In this document: positions 1 through 5,516 of the stretch, piece after piece
How positions within the stretch are numbered: position 1 is the stretch's first letter
Layout: every line of letters starts with the position of its first letter
NCBI GenBank assembly: GCA_027488415.1
Contig: JAIYBS010000176.1
Location: forward strand, 1-5,516
DNA: 5,516 bases
Reading direction: 5' to 3'
Source: Planctomycetaceae bacterium
GTDB taxonomy: Bacteria; Planctomycetota; Phycisphaerae; Phycisphaerales; SM1A02
Position numbers and translations under genes: made by a program
Notes under the pieces: generated by a model
Databases searched by the model: none
Told to the model about the DNA's origin: nothing
The model's input: only the letters and a program-made list of their open reading frames with translations

Positions 1-983
1 AGCGCGACGATCTCCGACATGTCCGAAACGGCTAGCACCCGGATCCCGCGTTGGGCCAGTGCCTTGCGAGAGGCAGCATCGGCCGAGCCCACGATAGCGA
101 TGCCTTGCGCACCTAGCTGCGCAAGGCGACTCATGTACTCGCCGAACTCAGATTCGATCTGACCATCGCGAAAGTCGTGATCCTTGACTTCCACGCAGAG
201 CTCGAGACTCTGCCCAAGGTAGCCGTCGATGTCCCCGGTTCGTCGCTGGCGCGCAGAGCCTGTCCGCGTCTTGTCGACCACCAAACTCAGATGCGGGCGA
301 TCGGCGTGGAAGAATCCGTATGCCATCCCCTGAAGTGCCATTCCCGCGTTTTCGTTTCGGCAGCTCCTTGGGTAACTCGCAAGAACGAGGTCGAACACTC
401 GCGCCCTGTCTCCTGAGTGCGGCACTGTGGTCCCAGCACTAAGGGATTTCATGCCGAGGCCGATCAAGTCGAGACACAGGTGATATCGCCCCGCTTCCGA
501 CAGCTGAAAGCATGGAACCAGCAGAGTATCCACGTACTTTCGCCACTGACCCGTGTTGTACACGTAGGCACTGGGATAGCTTGGACGATTCAGCTCGACG
601 AAGAGCCGGGCTACGCTCTCCTCGAGCTTTCTGATACCGAACTGCTTCCCTCGGTAGACCACAGTCAGGGTGTTCGCCTGCGTAGTTCCTCGGACTTCGA
701 TAAGGCGATATCTCTTGAAAATCTGCTTCTCGTCAAATCCAGGGCGCGCTGTGCGGGCGGCCGCATCCGCTTCGCTCAACTGCTGCGCGAGCAGCGCGAA
801 GTCCAGTGCCAGTCCCAGTACGTACTTCGAGGAACCAATCCGTTCCGACACGAAGTTCAAGATCTGCCCCGCCGTTTGTCCCTCAACCGAATCAGAGGCG
901 TTTGCTGCGGCAGGGATCGAACCGAAGTACTTGCCGAGAAAGGCTGAGACCGTTTGGCGATGTTCTTGCGGAATGCCGTGCAA
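1..983 (-). CDS. Putative PD-(D/E)XK restriction endonuclease (partial, C-terminus off left edge)
   Basis: Reading the minus strand from 983 gives an uninterrupted frame of 327 complete codons that continues past base 1. The frame opens after a TAG at 1005-1007 and has no ATG until residue 178, so a TTG at 983-981 is the proposed start. Translation begins HGIPQEHRQTVSAFLGKYF after the start residue. Residues 249-267 hold TGDIDGY, then VEVKD: D251/D253 followed about 12-14 residues later by E265-V-K267. This is the metal-binding signature of PD-(D/E)XK nucleases. The following alternating segment (GAQGIAIVGSAD, 291-302) fits the later strands of that fold. Position of the motif near the C-terminus and a projected length near 350 residues suit a type II restriction enzyme; the SacI family is my best guess from memory, unverified. 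No methyltransferase is visible; a partner could lie beyond base 1. Base use is less GC-rich than the neighbouring genes, suggesting transfer. The reading frame is secure; the function is moderately supported. Confidence 0.6.
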   Translation of the reverse strand, partial: MHGIPQEHRQTVSAFLGKYFGSIPAAANASDSVEGQTAGQILNFVSERIGSSKYVLGLALDFALLAQQLSEADAAARTARPGFDEKQIFKRYRLIEVRGTTQANTLTVVYRGKQFGIRKLEESVARLFVELNRPSYPSAYVYNTGQWRKYVDTLLVPCFQLSEAGRYHLCLDLIGLGMKSLSAGTTVPHSGDRARVFDLVLASYPRSCRNENAGMALQGMAYGFFHADRPHLSLVVDKTRTGSARQRRTGDIDGYLGQSLELCVEVKDHDFRDGQIESEFGEYMSRLAQLGAQGIAIVGSADAASRKALAQRGIRVLAVSDMSEIVA

Positions 984-1008
984 TTGAATAACCCCGAACT
1001 CTTGCTAG

Positions 1009-1014
1009 ATGATA
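1009..1014 (-). promoter_or_regulatory. Possible -10 element for the nuclease-like gene
   Basis: On the minus strand this hexamer reads TATCAT, five of six matches to TATAAT, in a locally AT-richer patch. Transcription starting about 7 bases downstream would give a leader of roughly 20 bases before the proposed TTG start at 983. A weak AAGAG lies between them (about 999-1003) as the only purine-rich ribosome-binding candidate. No good -35 hexamer occurs at 16-18 bases spacing, so this is tentative. Confidence 0.22.
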
Positions 1015-1439
1015 TCTGAAGCCGTCTACGGCCGGACGAACCCACCGCACCGGCGTCCATGGCGCATCCCGTAAACCGTCATCGGACAAACGTGACAGGG
1101 GTCGAGAGGGCAGTCTGGCTGCCGGGTCCTGGCGAGGGCGGAAGCGTGTGCCTCCATCCCGTATCTCCGCAGCCAAAATCAAAGTCCTCCGCTATCTCGC
1201 CGACCGGATGCGGAATCTCGTTTTGACCCCCGTGGGCGTTTATGCGTTCGTGTCCGCGCGCGTCGGGAACACTGAACCAGAGACAGAAACACCCGTGAGC
1301 CCGTCCGATGCTCGGAGAGACAATCCGCCGCAGTCGCGGCGACGGTCGGCCAGCGCACCGGCGGCACCTCGCCCCTGGCCCACCCCGCGAGACCTCCGCG
1401 CACGCAACCCCTTGTCGCAAAACGCCGTGCGCACGCCGC
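1015..1439. other. Gene-free spacer between nuclease-like gene and tRNA terminator
   Basis: Several short frames are open here on both strands, but their translations are Arg/Pro/Ala/Gly-rich, mutually overlapping and without recognisable domain, membrane or signal features. I regard them as chance frames in GC-rich DNA. I found no copy of the tRNA 3' end that would mark an integration site, no transposase and no repeat array. A small inverted repeat (GCCGT-CT-ACGGC) sits at 1021-1032. The stretch is downstream of the tRNA terminator and upstream of the nuclease-like gene, so it may hold that gene's regulatory region or degraded coding DNA. Confidence 0.5.
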
Positions 1440-1476
1440 AAAACGCGAACGCCCCGGCCGGAGGGCCAGGGCGTTC
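1440..1476 (-). terminator. Rho-independent terminator of the tRNA-fMet gene
   Basis: On the minus strand GAACGCCC (1476-1469) pairs with GGGCGTTC (1454-1447). The stem extends inward through a T·G pair and GGCC/GGCC, about 13 base pairs in all, closed by a 4-base loop (CTCC). Three bases later comes a run of four T (1443-1440). The stem starts 45 bases downstream of the tRNA 3' end, the expected place to end a single tRNA transcript. The T run is short, but the stem is very strong. Confidence 0.75.
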
Positions 1477-1521
1477 ACTCTTAACCGTCGGGCGCGCCAG
1501 TTTCGCGCGCGCCTCTTGAAG

Positions 1522-1595
<74 letters not shown>

Positions 1596-1608
1596 ATGCG
1601 AACCGACA

Positions 1609-1636
1609 ATGGTAGCGAAACCCGCGGCGTTGTCAA
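1609..1636 (-). promoter_or_regulatory. Sigma-70-type promoter of tRNA-fMet
   Basis: The minus strand carries a perfect TTGACA -35 hexamer (1636-1631), a 16-base spacer and TACCAT (1614-1609) as the -10, four of six matches to TATAAT. The -10 ends 13 bases before the first base of the tRNA, leaving a leader of only a few bases. The -35 lies 22 bases beyond the terC-like stop codon, so the tRNA has its own promoter although it directly follows that gene. The consensus -35 suits a highly expressed stable RNA. Confidence 0.72.
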
Positions 1637-1658
1637 GCGCGCGGAATCCCGCTCAATC

Positions 1659-2735
1659 TCAATGCGCGGCATGCCGCTTCGGCCACACCACGCTGGCCAC
1701 CATGCTGCCGGCGATCATCGTGACGATGAACGCGAGCGACCAGCCCATGGGGAAGTGCCCGTCCCAGCTCGCGGGGTACCAGCTCACCGGCATCGTCATC
1801 TTGACGCCGACGAACACCAGCACGATGCCGAGGCCGTACTTCAGCATGTGGAACTTGTCCGCCGCGCCGGCCAGCAGGAAGTACAGGCTGCGCAGGCCGA
1901 GGATCGCGAACACGTTGCTCGTGAAGACGATGAACGGCTCCTTGGTGACCGCGAAGATCGCCGGAACGCTGTCCACCGCGAACACGACGTCGCTCACCTC
2001 GATCATGCAGAGCGCCACGAAGAGCGGCGTGCCCACCCAGCGGAGCGCCTTCGCGCCCGTGCCGCCGGGCGCCGCGGCCTCCTCGCGCACCAGGAACCGC
2101 TGCCCGTGCAGGACCGGCGTCAGCGGGATCCAGCGCCGCAGGAGCTTCAGCACGGGGTTCTTCTCGGGGTCCGCCTCCTTCTCGGGGGCGAAGATGATCT
2201 TGATGCCCGTGAAGATCAGGAACGCGCCGAAGACGATCACCACCACGTTGAACTTGATGAGCGCCGCGCCGATCGCGATGAACACCGCGCGGAACGCCAG
2301 CGCGCCGAGGATGCCGTAGAAGAGCACGCGGTGCTGCAGGCTCGGCGGGATCGCGAAGAACCCGAAGATCACCACGAACACGAACATGTTGTCGACCGAG
2401 AGGCTCTGCTCGACGACGTAGCCCGTGAGGAACTGGAGCGCGACCGCGTTGGCCGCCTCCTGCGCGCTCGCGTACCCGGCGGCGGTGACCGCCTCGAGCC
2501 GGTCGGGGAAGCGGTACCCGCAGTACCACCAGAGCGCGCCGCAGAAGACCACCGCGAGCGACATCCACACCACCGTCCAGGCGGTCGCCTCCTTCATGGA
2601 GACGGCGTGCGCCTTGCGGTGGAAGACGCCGAGGTCGAGCGCGAGCAGCACGAACACGAAGGCCGTGAACCCCGCGTAGAACGCCCAGTACTCCGCGAAG
2701 GGGAAGAGGAGCGATTCGGCGAGCAGTGCGGTCAT
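1659..2735 (-). CDS. alx: TerC/Alx family integral membrane protein (metal homeostasis)
   Basis: A 358-residue polytopic inner-membrane protein of the TerC/Alx family. Members are linked to tellurite resistance (TerC) and manganese export or homeostasis (Alx, MeeF/MeeY types); metal transport here is inferred from family. Diagnostic segments are LALDLGVFHRKAH (31-43), EQSLSVDNMFVF (109-120), EVSDVVFAVDSVPAIFAVT (246-264) and FTSNVFAILGLRSLYFLL (271-288). Their intramembrane acidic residues (D34, E109, D115, E246, D249, D255) are the expected metal-binding candidates. About nine hydrophobic segments are visible, near 17-37, 51-71, 100-128, 135-160, 164-183, 236-262, 268-290, 298-315 and 332-351. 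It is longer than E. coli Alx (about 320 residues), through an acidic/Ala-rich loop at 75-97 and a cytoplasmic-type loop at 184-233. The ATG at 2735 has AGGA 5 bases upstream. It starts 65 bp after gap. No manganese riboswitch fits in that gap. Confidence 0.93.
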   Translation of the reverse strand: MTALLAESLLFPFAEYWAFYAGFTAFVFVLLALDLGVFHRKAHAVSMKEATAWTVVWMSLAVVFCGALWWYCGYRFPDRLEAVTAAGYASAQEAANAVALQFLTGYVVEQSLSVDNMFVFVVIFGFFAIPPSLQHRVLFYGILGALAFRAVFIAIGAALIKFNVVVIVFGAFLIFTGIKIIFAPEKEADPEKNPVLKLLRRWIPLTPVLHGQRFLVREEAAAPGGTGAKALRWVGTPLFVALCMIEVSDVVFAVDSVPAIFAVTKEPFIVFTSNVFAILGLRSLYFLLAGAADKFHMLKYGLGIVLVFVGVKMTMPVSWYPASWDGHFPMGWSLAFIVTMIAGSMVASVVWPKRHAAH

Positions 2736-2744
2736 GGTCGTCCT

Positions 2745-2759
2745 GCGCCCGGCGGGCGC
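2745..2759 (-). other. Hairpin immediately upstream of the terC-like ribosome-binding site
   Basis: GCGCCC and GGGCGC form a perfect 6-bp stem with a 3-base loop, ending one base before the AGGA that precedes the terC-like start codon. In the transcript it would sit directly against the ribosome-binding site, where it could affect access or act as a 5' stabiliser. No T run follows, so it is not a classic terminator. In DNA this GC-rich such a stem can occur by chance. Confidence 0.35.
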
Positions 2760-2778
2760 GGTGGGTGCTCAGGTCGCG

Positions 2779-2794
2779 GGGCGCACGCGCGCCC
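2779..2794 (-). other. GC-rich hairpin after gap stop codon
   Basis: On the minus strand GGGCGC-GCGT-GCGCCC forms a perfect 6-bp stem with a 4-base loop, 6 bases after the gap stop codon. It lacks a T tract, so it is not a convincing intrinsic terminator. It may attenuate or stabilise the gap transcript before the terC-like gene. Confidence 0.35.
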
Positions 2795-2800
2795 GTCGGG

Positions 2801-3814
2801 TCAGAGGCCGCGCGAGGCCACGAACTTCATCATGTCGACGCAGCGGTTCGAGTAGCCCGCCTCGTTGTCGTACCAGCTGACCACCTTGAAGAAGCGGTCG
2901 TTCAGCTGGATGCCGGCGAGCGAGTCGAAGATCGAGCTGCGCGCGTCGCCCATGAAGTCGCTCGAGACGACCTCCTCGTCGGTGTAGCCGAGCACGTCCT
3001 TCATCGCGCCCTCGGCCGAGGCCTTCATCGCGGCGTTGATCGCCTCGATGCTGGTGGGCTTCGTCGAGCGGAAGGTGAGGTCGACGCAGCTGACGTTCGC
3101 GGTGGGCACGCGGAAGCTCATGCCGGTGAGCTTTCCCTTGACCTCGGGGATCACGAGCGCGCACGCCTTCGCGGCGCCGGTCGAGGCCGGGATGATGTTC
3201 ATGTACGCGTTGCGCCCGCCGCGCCAGTCCTTCTTGCTCGGGCCGTCCTGCGTCGGCTGCGTCGCGGTGACCGCGTGCACGGTGGTCATCAGGCCCTCCT
3301 CGATGCCGCAGTGCGCGAGCAGCGTCCGAACGACCGGCGCCAGGCAGTTGGTGGTGCAGCTGGCGTTCGAGATGACGTGGTCCTTCGACGCGTCGTACTG
3401 CTCGTGGTTCACCTTGTAGACGAAGGTCCGCACCTTGTCGTCGCTCTTGGTGGGCGCGCTGATGATCACGCGCTTGGCGCCGGCGGCGAGGTGCTGGCTC
3501 GCGCCCTCGAAGTCCACGAAGCGGCCGGTCGACTCCAGCACGATGTCGACGCCGAGGTCCTTCCACGGCAGCTTCGACGGCTCCTTCTCGGAGAGGCAGC
3601 GCGTGGTGCGGCCGTTGCACTCGAAGCCGTCGGCGGTGGCGGTGACGCGGTGGCCGAAGCGGCCGTGCATCGTGTCGTAGTTGACCAGGTAGGCGAGGCT
3701 GTCCGACGGCACCAGGTCGTTGACCGCGACGACGTCGATGCCCTGCTGCACCGCGGCGCGGTAGACGAGGCGACCGATGCGACCGAAACCGTTGATGGCG
3801 ATGCGGAGTGCCAT
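2801..3814 (-). CDS. gap: Type I glyceraldehyde-3-phosphate dehydrogenase (NAD-dependent)
   Basis: A 337-residue cytoplasmic enzyme, normal family length, converting glyceraldehyde-3-phosphate, NAD+ and phosphate to 1,3-bisphosphoglycerate in glycolysis, and the reverse in gluconeogenesis. The Rossmann NAD domain opens with INGFGRIGR (7-15). D33 in VNDL, after the second beta strand, is the residue that favours NAD over NADP. The catalytic motif SNASCTTN spans 149-156 with nucleophile C153, and the general base is H180 in HAVTATQ. Phosphate-site residues include R235 in SFRVPT, and the C-terminal WYDNEAGYSNR (314-324) contains N317. All key residues are intact. The ATG at 3814 has AAGG 5-6 bases upstream and matches the usual N-terminus. 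There is no pgk or tpiA beside it in this window; it lies 78 bp after the SDR gene and 65 bp before the terC-like gene, all in one direction. Confidence 0.98.
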   Translation of the reverse strand: MALRIAINGFGRIGRLVYRAAVQQGIDVVAVNDLVPSDSLAYLVNYDTMHGRFGHRVTATADGFECNGRTTRCLSEKEPSKLPWKDLGVDIVLESTGRFVDFEGASQHLAAGAKRVIISAPTKSDDKVRTFVYKVNHEQYDASKDHVISNASCTTNCLAPVVRTLLAHCGIEEGLMTTVHAVTATQPTQDGPSKKDWRGGRNAYMNIIPASTGAAKACALVIPEVKGKLTGMSFRVPTANVSCVDLTFRSTKPTSIEAINAAMKASAEGAMKDVLGYTDEEVVSSDFMGDARSSIFDSLAGIQLNDRFFKVVSWYDNEAGYSNRCVDMMKFVASRGL

Positions 3815-3844
3815 GGGACCTTCGTTCCTCTCTCGGGGCTGCGA

Positions 3845-3865
3845 CCCCGCCTTCCGGCGGCGGGG
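3845..3865 (-). other. Hairpin between SDR gene and gap (possible gap leader structure)
   Basis: On the minus strand CCCCGCC and GGCGGGG form a perfect 7-bp stem with a 7-base loop, 27 bases after the SDR stop codon and 30 bases before the gap start. There is no following T run, so intrinsic termination is not supported. It could be a gap leader structure or simply chance pairing in GC-rich spacer. A pyrimidine-rich stretch (CCTTCCTCCCTTTCCCC) precedes it. Confidence 0.35.
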
Positions 3866-3892
3866 AAAGGGAGGAAGGATATCCCGCCCGCC

Positions 3893-4774
3893 CTACCGCG
3901 GCGCGGCGTCCTTCCGGCGGGAAAGCGCCACCGCCAGGTCGATGAGCCACGGGAACGCGGTGATCGCGCCGGCGGCCACCCGCGTGGGCAGGCTCGTCCA
4001 GATCTCGGTGCGCCGGGTGCCGACCGCCCGGGCGATCGCGCGTGCGACCTTCTCGGGCCGCTGCACGAAGAACTTGTTCATGTCGTGGATCGCGTACTGC
4101 TGCGTCTCGCCGTCGTGGAGCGACTCGCGCACCACCTCGAAGAACTCGGTCGCGGTCGTCACCGGGTGCACGCTCGACACCATGATGCCGTGCGGCCGGA
4201 GCTCGTACGCCATCGCGCGCGCCACGTGCGCCTGCGCGGCCTTGCTCGCGCTGTAGGCGCCGAAGCCGGGCAGCGTGAACTTGGCGACGCAGCTCGAGCA
4301 CATGATGAGGTGCCCCGGCCGCCGCGCCGCGATCAGGCGCCGCGCGGCCTCGTTGCAGAGCTCGACCGACGAGAAGAAGTTCGTCTCGAACATCGCTCGC
4401 AGGCCGTCATCGGTCATGCGGTGCATGGGGCGCTCGACGCCGTAGCCCGCGTTCGCGTAGACGACGTCGAAGCGGCCGAACGCGCGCTCCGCGTCGCCGA
4501 GGATGCGCTCGGCGGAGCCGGGCGTCGCGACGTCGAGCGTGACGAGCTCGGAGCGCACCAGCCGGCCGGCGGCGTCGGACGCCCGCGCGGCGACCTCGGC
4601 GAGCCGCTCGCGCCGGCGCGCCACGAGCACGAGGTCGTGCCCGCGACGCGCGAGCTCGACGGCGGTGGCCGCGCCGATCCCGGCGCTCGCACCGGTGATC
4701 ACGGCGACGGGCCGGTCGTGCCGCGGCGCGTGCGCCTGCCCGGCGGGCGCGGAGGTGTGGGCGTTCGCGGTCAT
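3893..4774 (-). CDS. Short-chain dehydrogenase/reductase (SDR, classical type)
   Basis: A 293-residue NAD(P)-dependent oxidoreductase of the classical SDR fold; substrate unknown. The nucleotide-binding TGASAGIG lies at 27-34, NAG at 108-110 and structural N132 in ETNFFS. The catalytic Ser is S161 (MCSSC), 13 residues before Y174 in the YSASK motif, with K178. Basic residues after the second strand (ARRRER, 52-57) suggest NADP(H) preference. The C-terminus has a hydrophobic segment (about 265-284) followed by SRRKD, which may attach the protein to the membrane. The frame stays open upstream to 5062, but that extension is Ala/Gly/Arg-rich and antisense to the divergent channel gene. I therefore start at the ATG at 4774, which begins about 20 residues before the Rossmann strand. 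No clear ribosome-binding site precedes it; GTG two codons earlier (4780) is an alternative. It is the first of the co-oriented run with gap and the terC-like gene. Confidence 0.93.
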   Translation of the reverse strand: MTANAHTSAPAGQAHAPRHDRPVAVITGASAGIGAATAVELARRGHDLVLVARRRERLAEVAARASDAAGRLVRSELVTLDVATPGSAERILGDAERAFGRFDVVYANAGYGVERPMHRMTDDGLRAMFETNFFSSVELCNEAARRLIAARRPGHLIMCSSCVAKFTLPGFGAYSASKAAQAHVARAMAYELRPHGIMVSSVHPVTTATEFFEVVRESLHDGETQQYAIHDMNKFFVQRPEKVARAIARAVGTRRTEIWTSLPTRVAAGAITAFPWLIDLAVALSRRKDAAPR

Positions 4775-4808
4775 CGTCACGCGGCCAACGATACCCGCGC
4801 CGCGGAAT
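4775..4808. promoter_or_regulatory. Compact divergent intergenic region (SDR / channel)
   Basis: Only 34 bp separate the proposed start codons of the divergent SDR and channel genes (46 bp if the channel starts at 4821). Both promoters must lie here or inside the opposite gene. On the minus strand TATCGT (4793-4788) resembles a -10 for the SDR gene but would give a leader of only a few bases, and no matching -35 is seen. Neither start has a good Shine-Dalgarno, so leaderless or nearly leaderless transcripts are possible. No operator palindrome is evident. Confidence 0.35.
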
Positions 4809-5516
4809 ATGCTCCGCCGCATGCATTGCCTCGCCGCGCTGCTCGTCGCGATCCTCGGGCTTTCGCAGGCGCCTGCCGCGCCCGCGTCGACCGCGCCCGC
4901 TCCCGCGCCCGCGCCGGCGCCCACGCCACCGGCCGCCGACGCCGCGCACTTCGGCGACCGCGCACCCAAGCTCGGCATCGGCGACCAGCTGCCGATCGAG
5001 AACCCGGTCGCACGCCTGCGCGTCGGGGTCGCGGACCTGCCGCCGTGGACCGTCCCACCCACCGCCGGTACGCCGTACTGGTCCGGCCTCGCGTCGCTCG
5101 TCTGGCGCGAGGTGAGCGAGTCGCTGAGGCTCGACTACGAGGTGAAGACCTACGACTACGAGGGCCTGCTCGCGGCGGCCTCGAGCGGCGAGGTGGACGT
5201 GGCGGTCGCGGGCATCCCGATCGTCCCGGACAACCTGGTGCGCTTCACGATGACGCCGCCCTTCGACCAGAGCGGGCTCTCGATCGCCACGCGGATTCGG
5301 AGCGGGCTGTCGTTCGGGAACGTCTTCGACCGGCTCGCCGGCCCCGAGGTCGCGCGGTGGCTGCTCGCGATCCTGGGGTCGATGTTCGTGTTCGCGTTCC
5401 TCTTCTGGCTCGCCGAGCGCAGGCGCAACCCGCCGATCGAGGGCAACCCCGCGCGCGGACTCGCGGAATCGGCGTGGTGGAGCGTGGTGACGCTCTCGAC
5501 CGTCGGCTACGGCGAC
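4809..5516 (+). CDS. Prokaryotic ionotropic glutamate receptor-like K+ channel, GluR0 type (partial, 3' end off window)
   Basis: The frame is open from 4809 to the last base, 236 residues. An N-terminal signal peptide has a basic n-region (MLRRMHC) and hydrophobic core (LAALLVAILGL), then an Ala-Pro linker (29-41). Next comes lobe 1 of a family 3 solute-binding domain: LRVGVADLPPW (70-80), YWSGLASLVWREV (90-102), YDYEGLLAAASSGEVDVAV (115-133) and the TPPFDQSGLSIA stretch (149-160). TM1 is about 182-201 (LLAILGSMFVFAFLFWLAE), followed by ERRRNPP and a pore loop (217-236) ending STVGYGD, the K+ selectivity filter. This order matches GluR0-type ligand-gated potassium channels; TM2 and ligand lobe 2 should follow beyond the window. 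Such proteins sit in the inner membrane with the binding domain outside. ATG at 4821 is an alternative start; 4809 is preferred because it adds the Arg-Arg n-region. No clear ribosome-binding site is seen for either. The usual ligand Arg appears replaced by N142. Confidence 0.9.
   Translation, partial: MLRRMHCLAALLVAILGLSQAPAAPASTAPAPAPAPAPTPPAADAAHFGDRAPKLGIGDQLPIENPVARLRVGVADLPPWTVPPTAGTPYWSGLASLVWREVSESLRLDYEVKTYDYEGLLAAASSGEVDVAVAGIPIVPDNLVRFTMTPPFDQSGLSIATRIRSGLSFGNVFDRLAGPEVARWLLAILGSMFVFAFLFWLAERRRNPPIEGNPARGLAESAWWSVVTLSTVGYGD
4893..4931 (+). repeat. Ala-Pro low-complexity linker
   Basis: The channel gene encodes alternating Ala-Pro (APAPAPAPAP then TPP; residues 29-41 from the 4809 start), written by GCx-CCx codon pairs. 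It lies between the signal peptide and the ligand-binding lobe and probably forms an extended periplasmic spacer. Such tracts are prone to length variation. Confidence 0.7.

Noticed and set aside
177..947. Two plus-strand open frames (79 and 176 residues)
   Set aside because: Both are antisense to the continuous 327-codon minus-strand frame that shows a coherent nuclease motif. Their own translations have no recognisable features.
1079..1519. Short overlapping frames on both strands near the tRNA
   Set aside because: One crosses the tRNA terminator hairpin, compositions are biased, and there is no ribosome-binding site or domain. They are most likely chance frames.
1..1521. Attachment-site duplication of the tRNA-fMet 3' end
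   Set aside because: By eye I found no repeat of the T-arm/acceptor sequence in the left part of the window. An att site, if any, would lie further left.
2736..2800. yybP-ykoY (Mn) riboswitch upstream of the terC-like gene
   Set aside because: The 65-bp spacer is too short and holds only two simple hairpins, without the conserved riboswitch internal loops.
1596..2855. Plus-strand 419-residue open frame
   Set aside because: It is antisense to the well-supported TerC/Alx gene, and its product is a charged Arg/Glu/His-rich string typical of the complement of a GC-rich gene.
2769..4301. Minus-strand 510-residue open frame
   Set aside because: It overlaps gap and the SDR gene in another frame, and its translation is Arg/His/Gln-rich with no domain. 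It is a GC-bias shadow.
4775..5062. N-terminal extension of the SDR gene up to an ATG at 5062 (389 residues)
   Set aside because: The extra residues are Ala/Gly/Arg-rich low complexity and lie antisense to the signal peptide and ligand lobe of the channel gene, which has clear protein features. The ATG at 4774 gives a normal SDR length.

Overview
This is a GC-rich bacterial window, probably from a large-genome environmental lineage. Myxococcota or another former deltaproteobacterial group is a guess from codon bias and gene style, not a demonstrated assignment. Most of the sequence is strongly G/C-biased at third codon positions. The first ~1 kb is visibly less GC-rich and codes differently, which suggests acquired DNA.

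Layout, left to right. (1) 1-983, minus strand: the N-terminal and central part of a protein of at least 327 residues, running off the left edge. It carries a PD-(D/E)XK nuclease signature (D251/D253 ... E265-V-K267) and looks like a type II restriction endonuclease. The frame contains no ATG before residue 178, so a TTG start is proposed. (2) 1015-1439: a stretch with no convincing gene. (3) 1440-1636, minus strand: a complete transcription unit for initiator tRNA-fMet, with a TTGACA promoter, a tRNA carrying initiator hallmarks and a rho-independent terminator. (4) 1659-4774, minus strand: three co-oriented chromosomal genes, read in the order short-chain dehydrogenase/reductase, NAD-type glyceraldehyde-3-phosphate dehydrogenase (gap), TerC/Alx family membrane protein. 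(5) 4809-5516, plus strand: the 5' part of a divergent gene for a prokaryotic ionotropic glutamate-receptor-like potassium channel (GluR0 type). It has a signal peptide, an Ala-Pro linker, a periplasmic solute-binding lobe, TM1 and a pore loop ending in TVGYGD exactly at the window edge.

How the parts relate. Gap is central glycolysis/gluconeogenesis and TerC/Alx proteins are linked to metal (Mn) homeostasis. The spacings (78 bp SDR-gap, 65 bp gap-terC) allow co-transcription but do not prove it, and no shared pathway is evident. The nuclease-like gene lies just beyond the tRNA terminator, which fits an accessory (restriction or defence) insertion next to a tRNA locus. The two most interesting items are the GluR0-like channel, whose usual ligand-binding Thr/Arg positions appear substituted, and the nuclease-like gene with its unusual start. 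No wholly new system can be demonstrated from this window alone.
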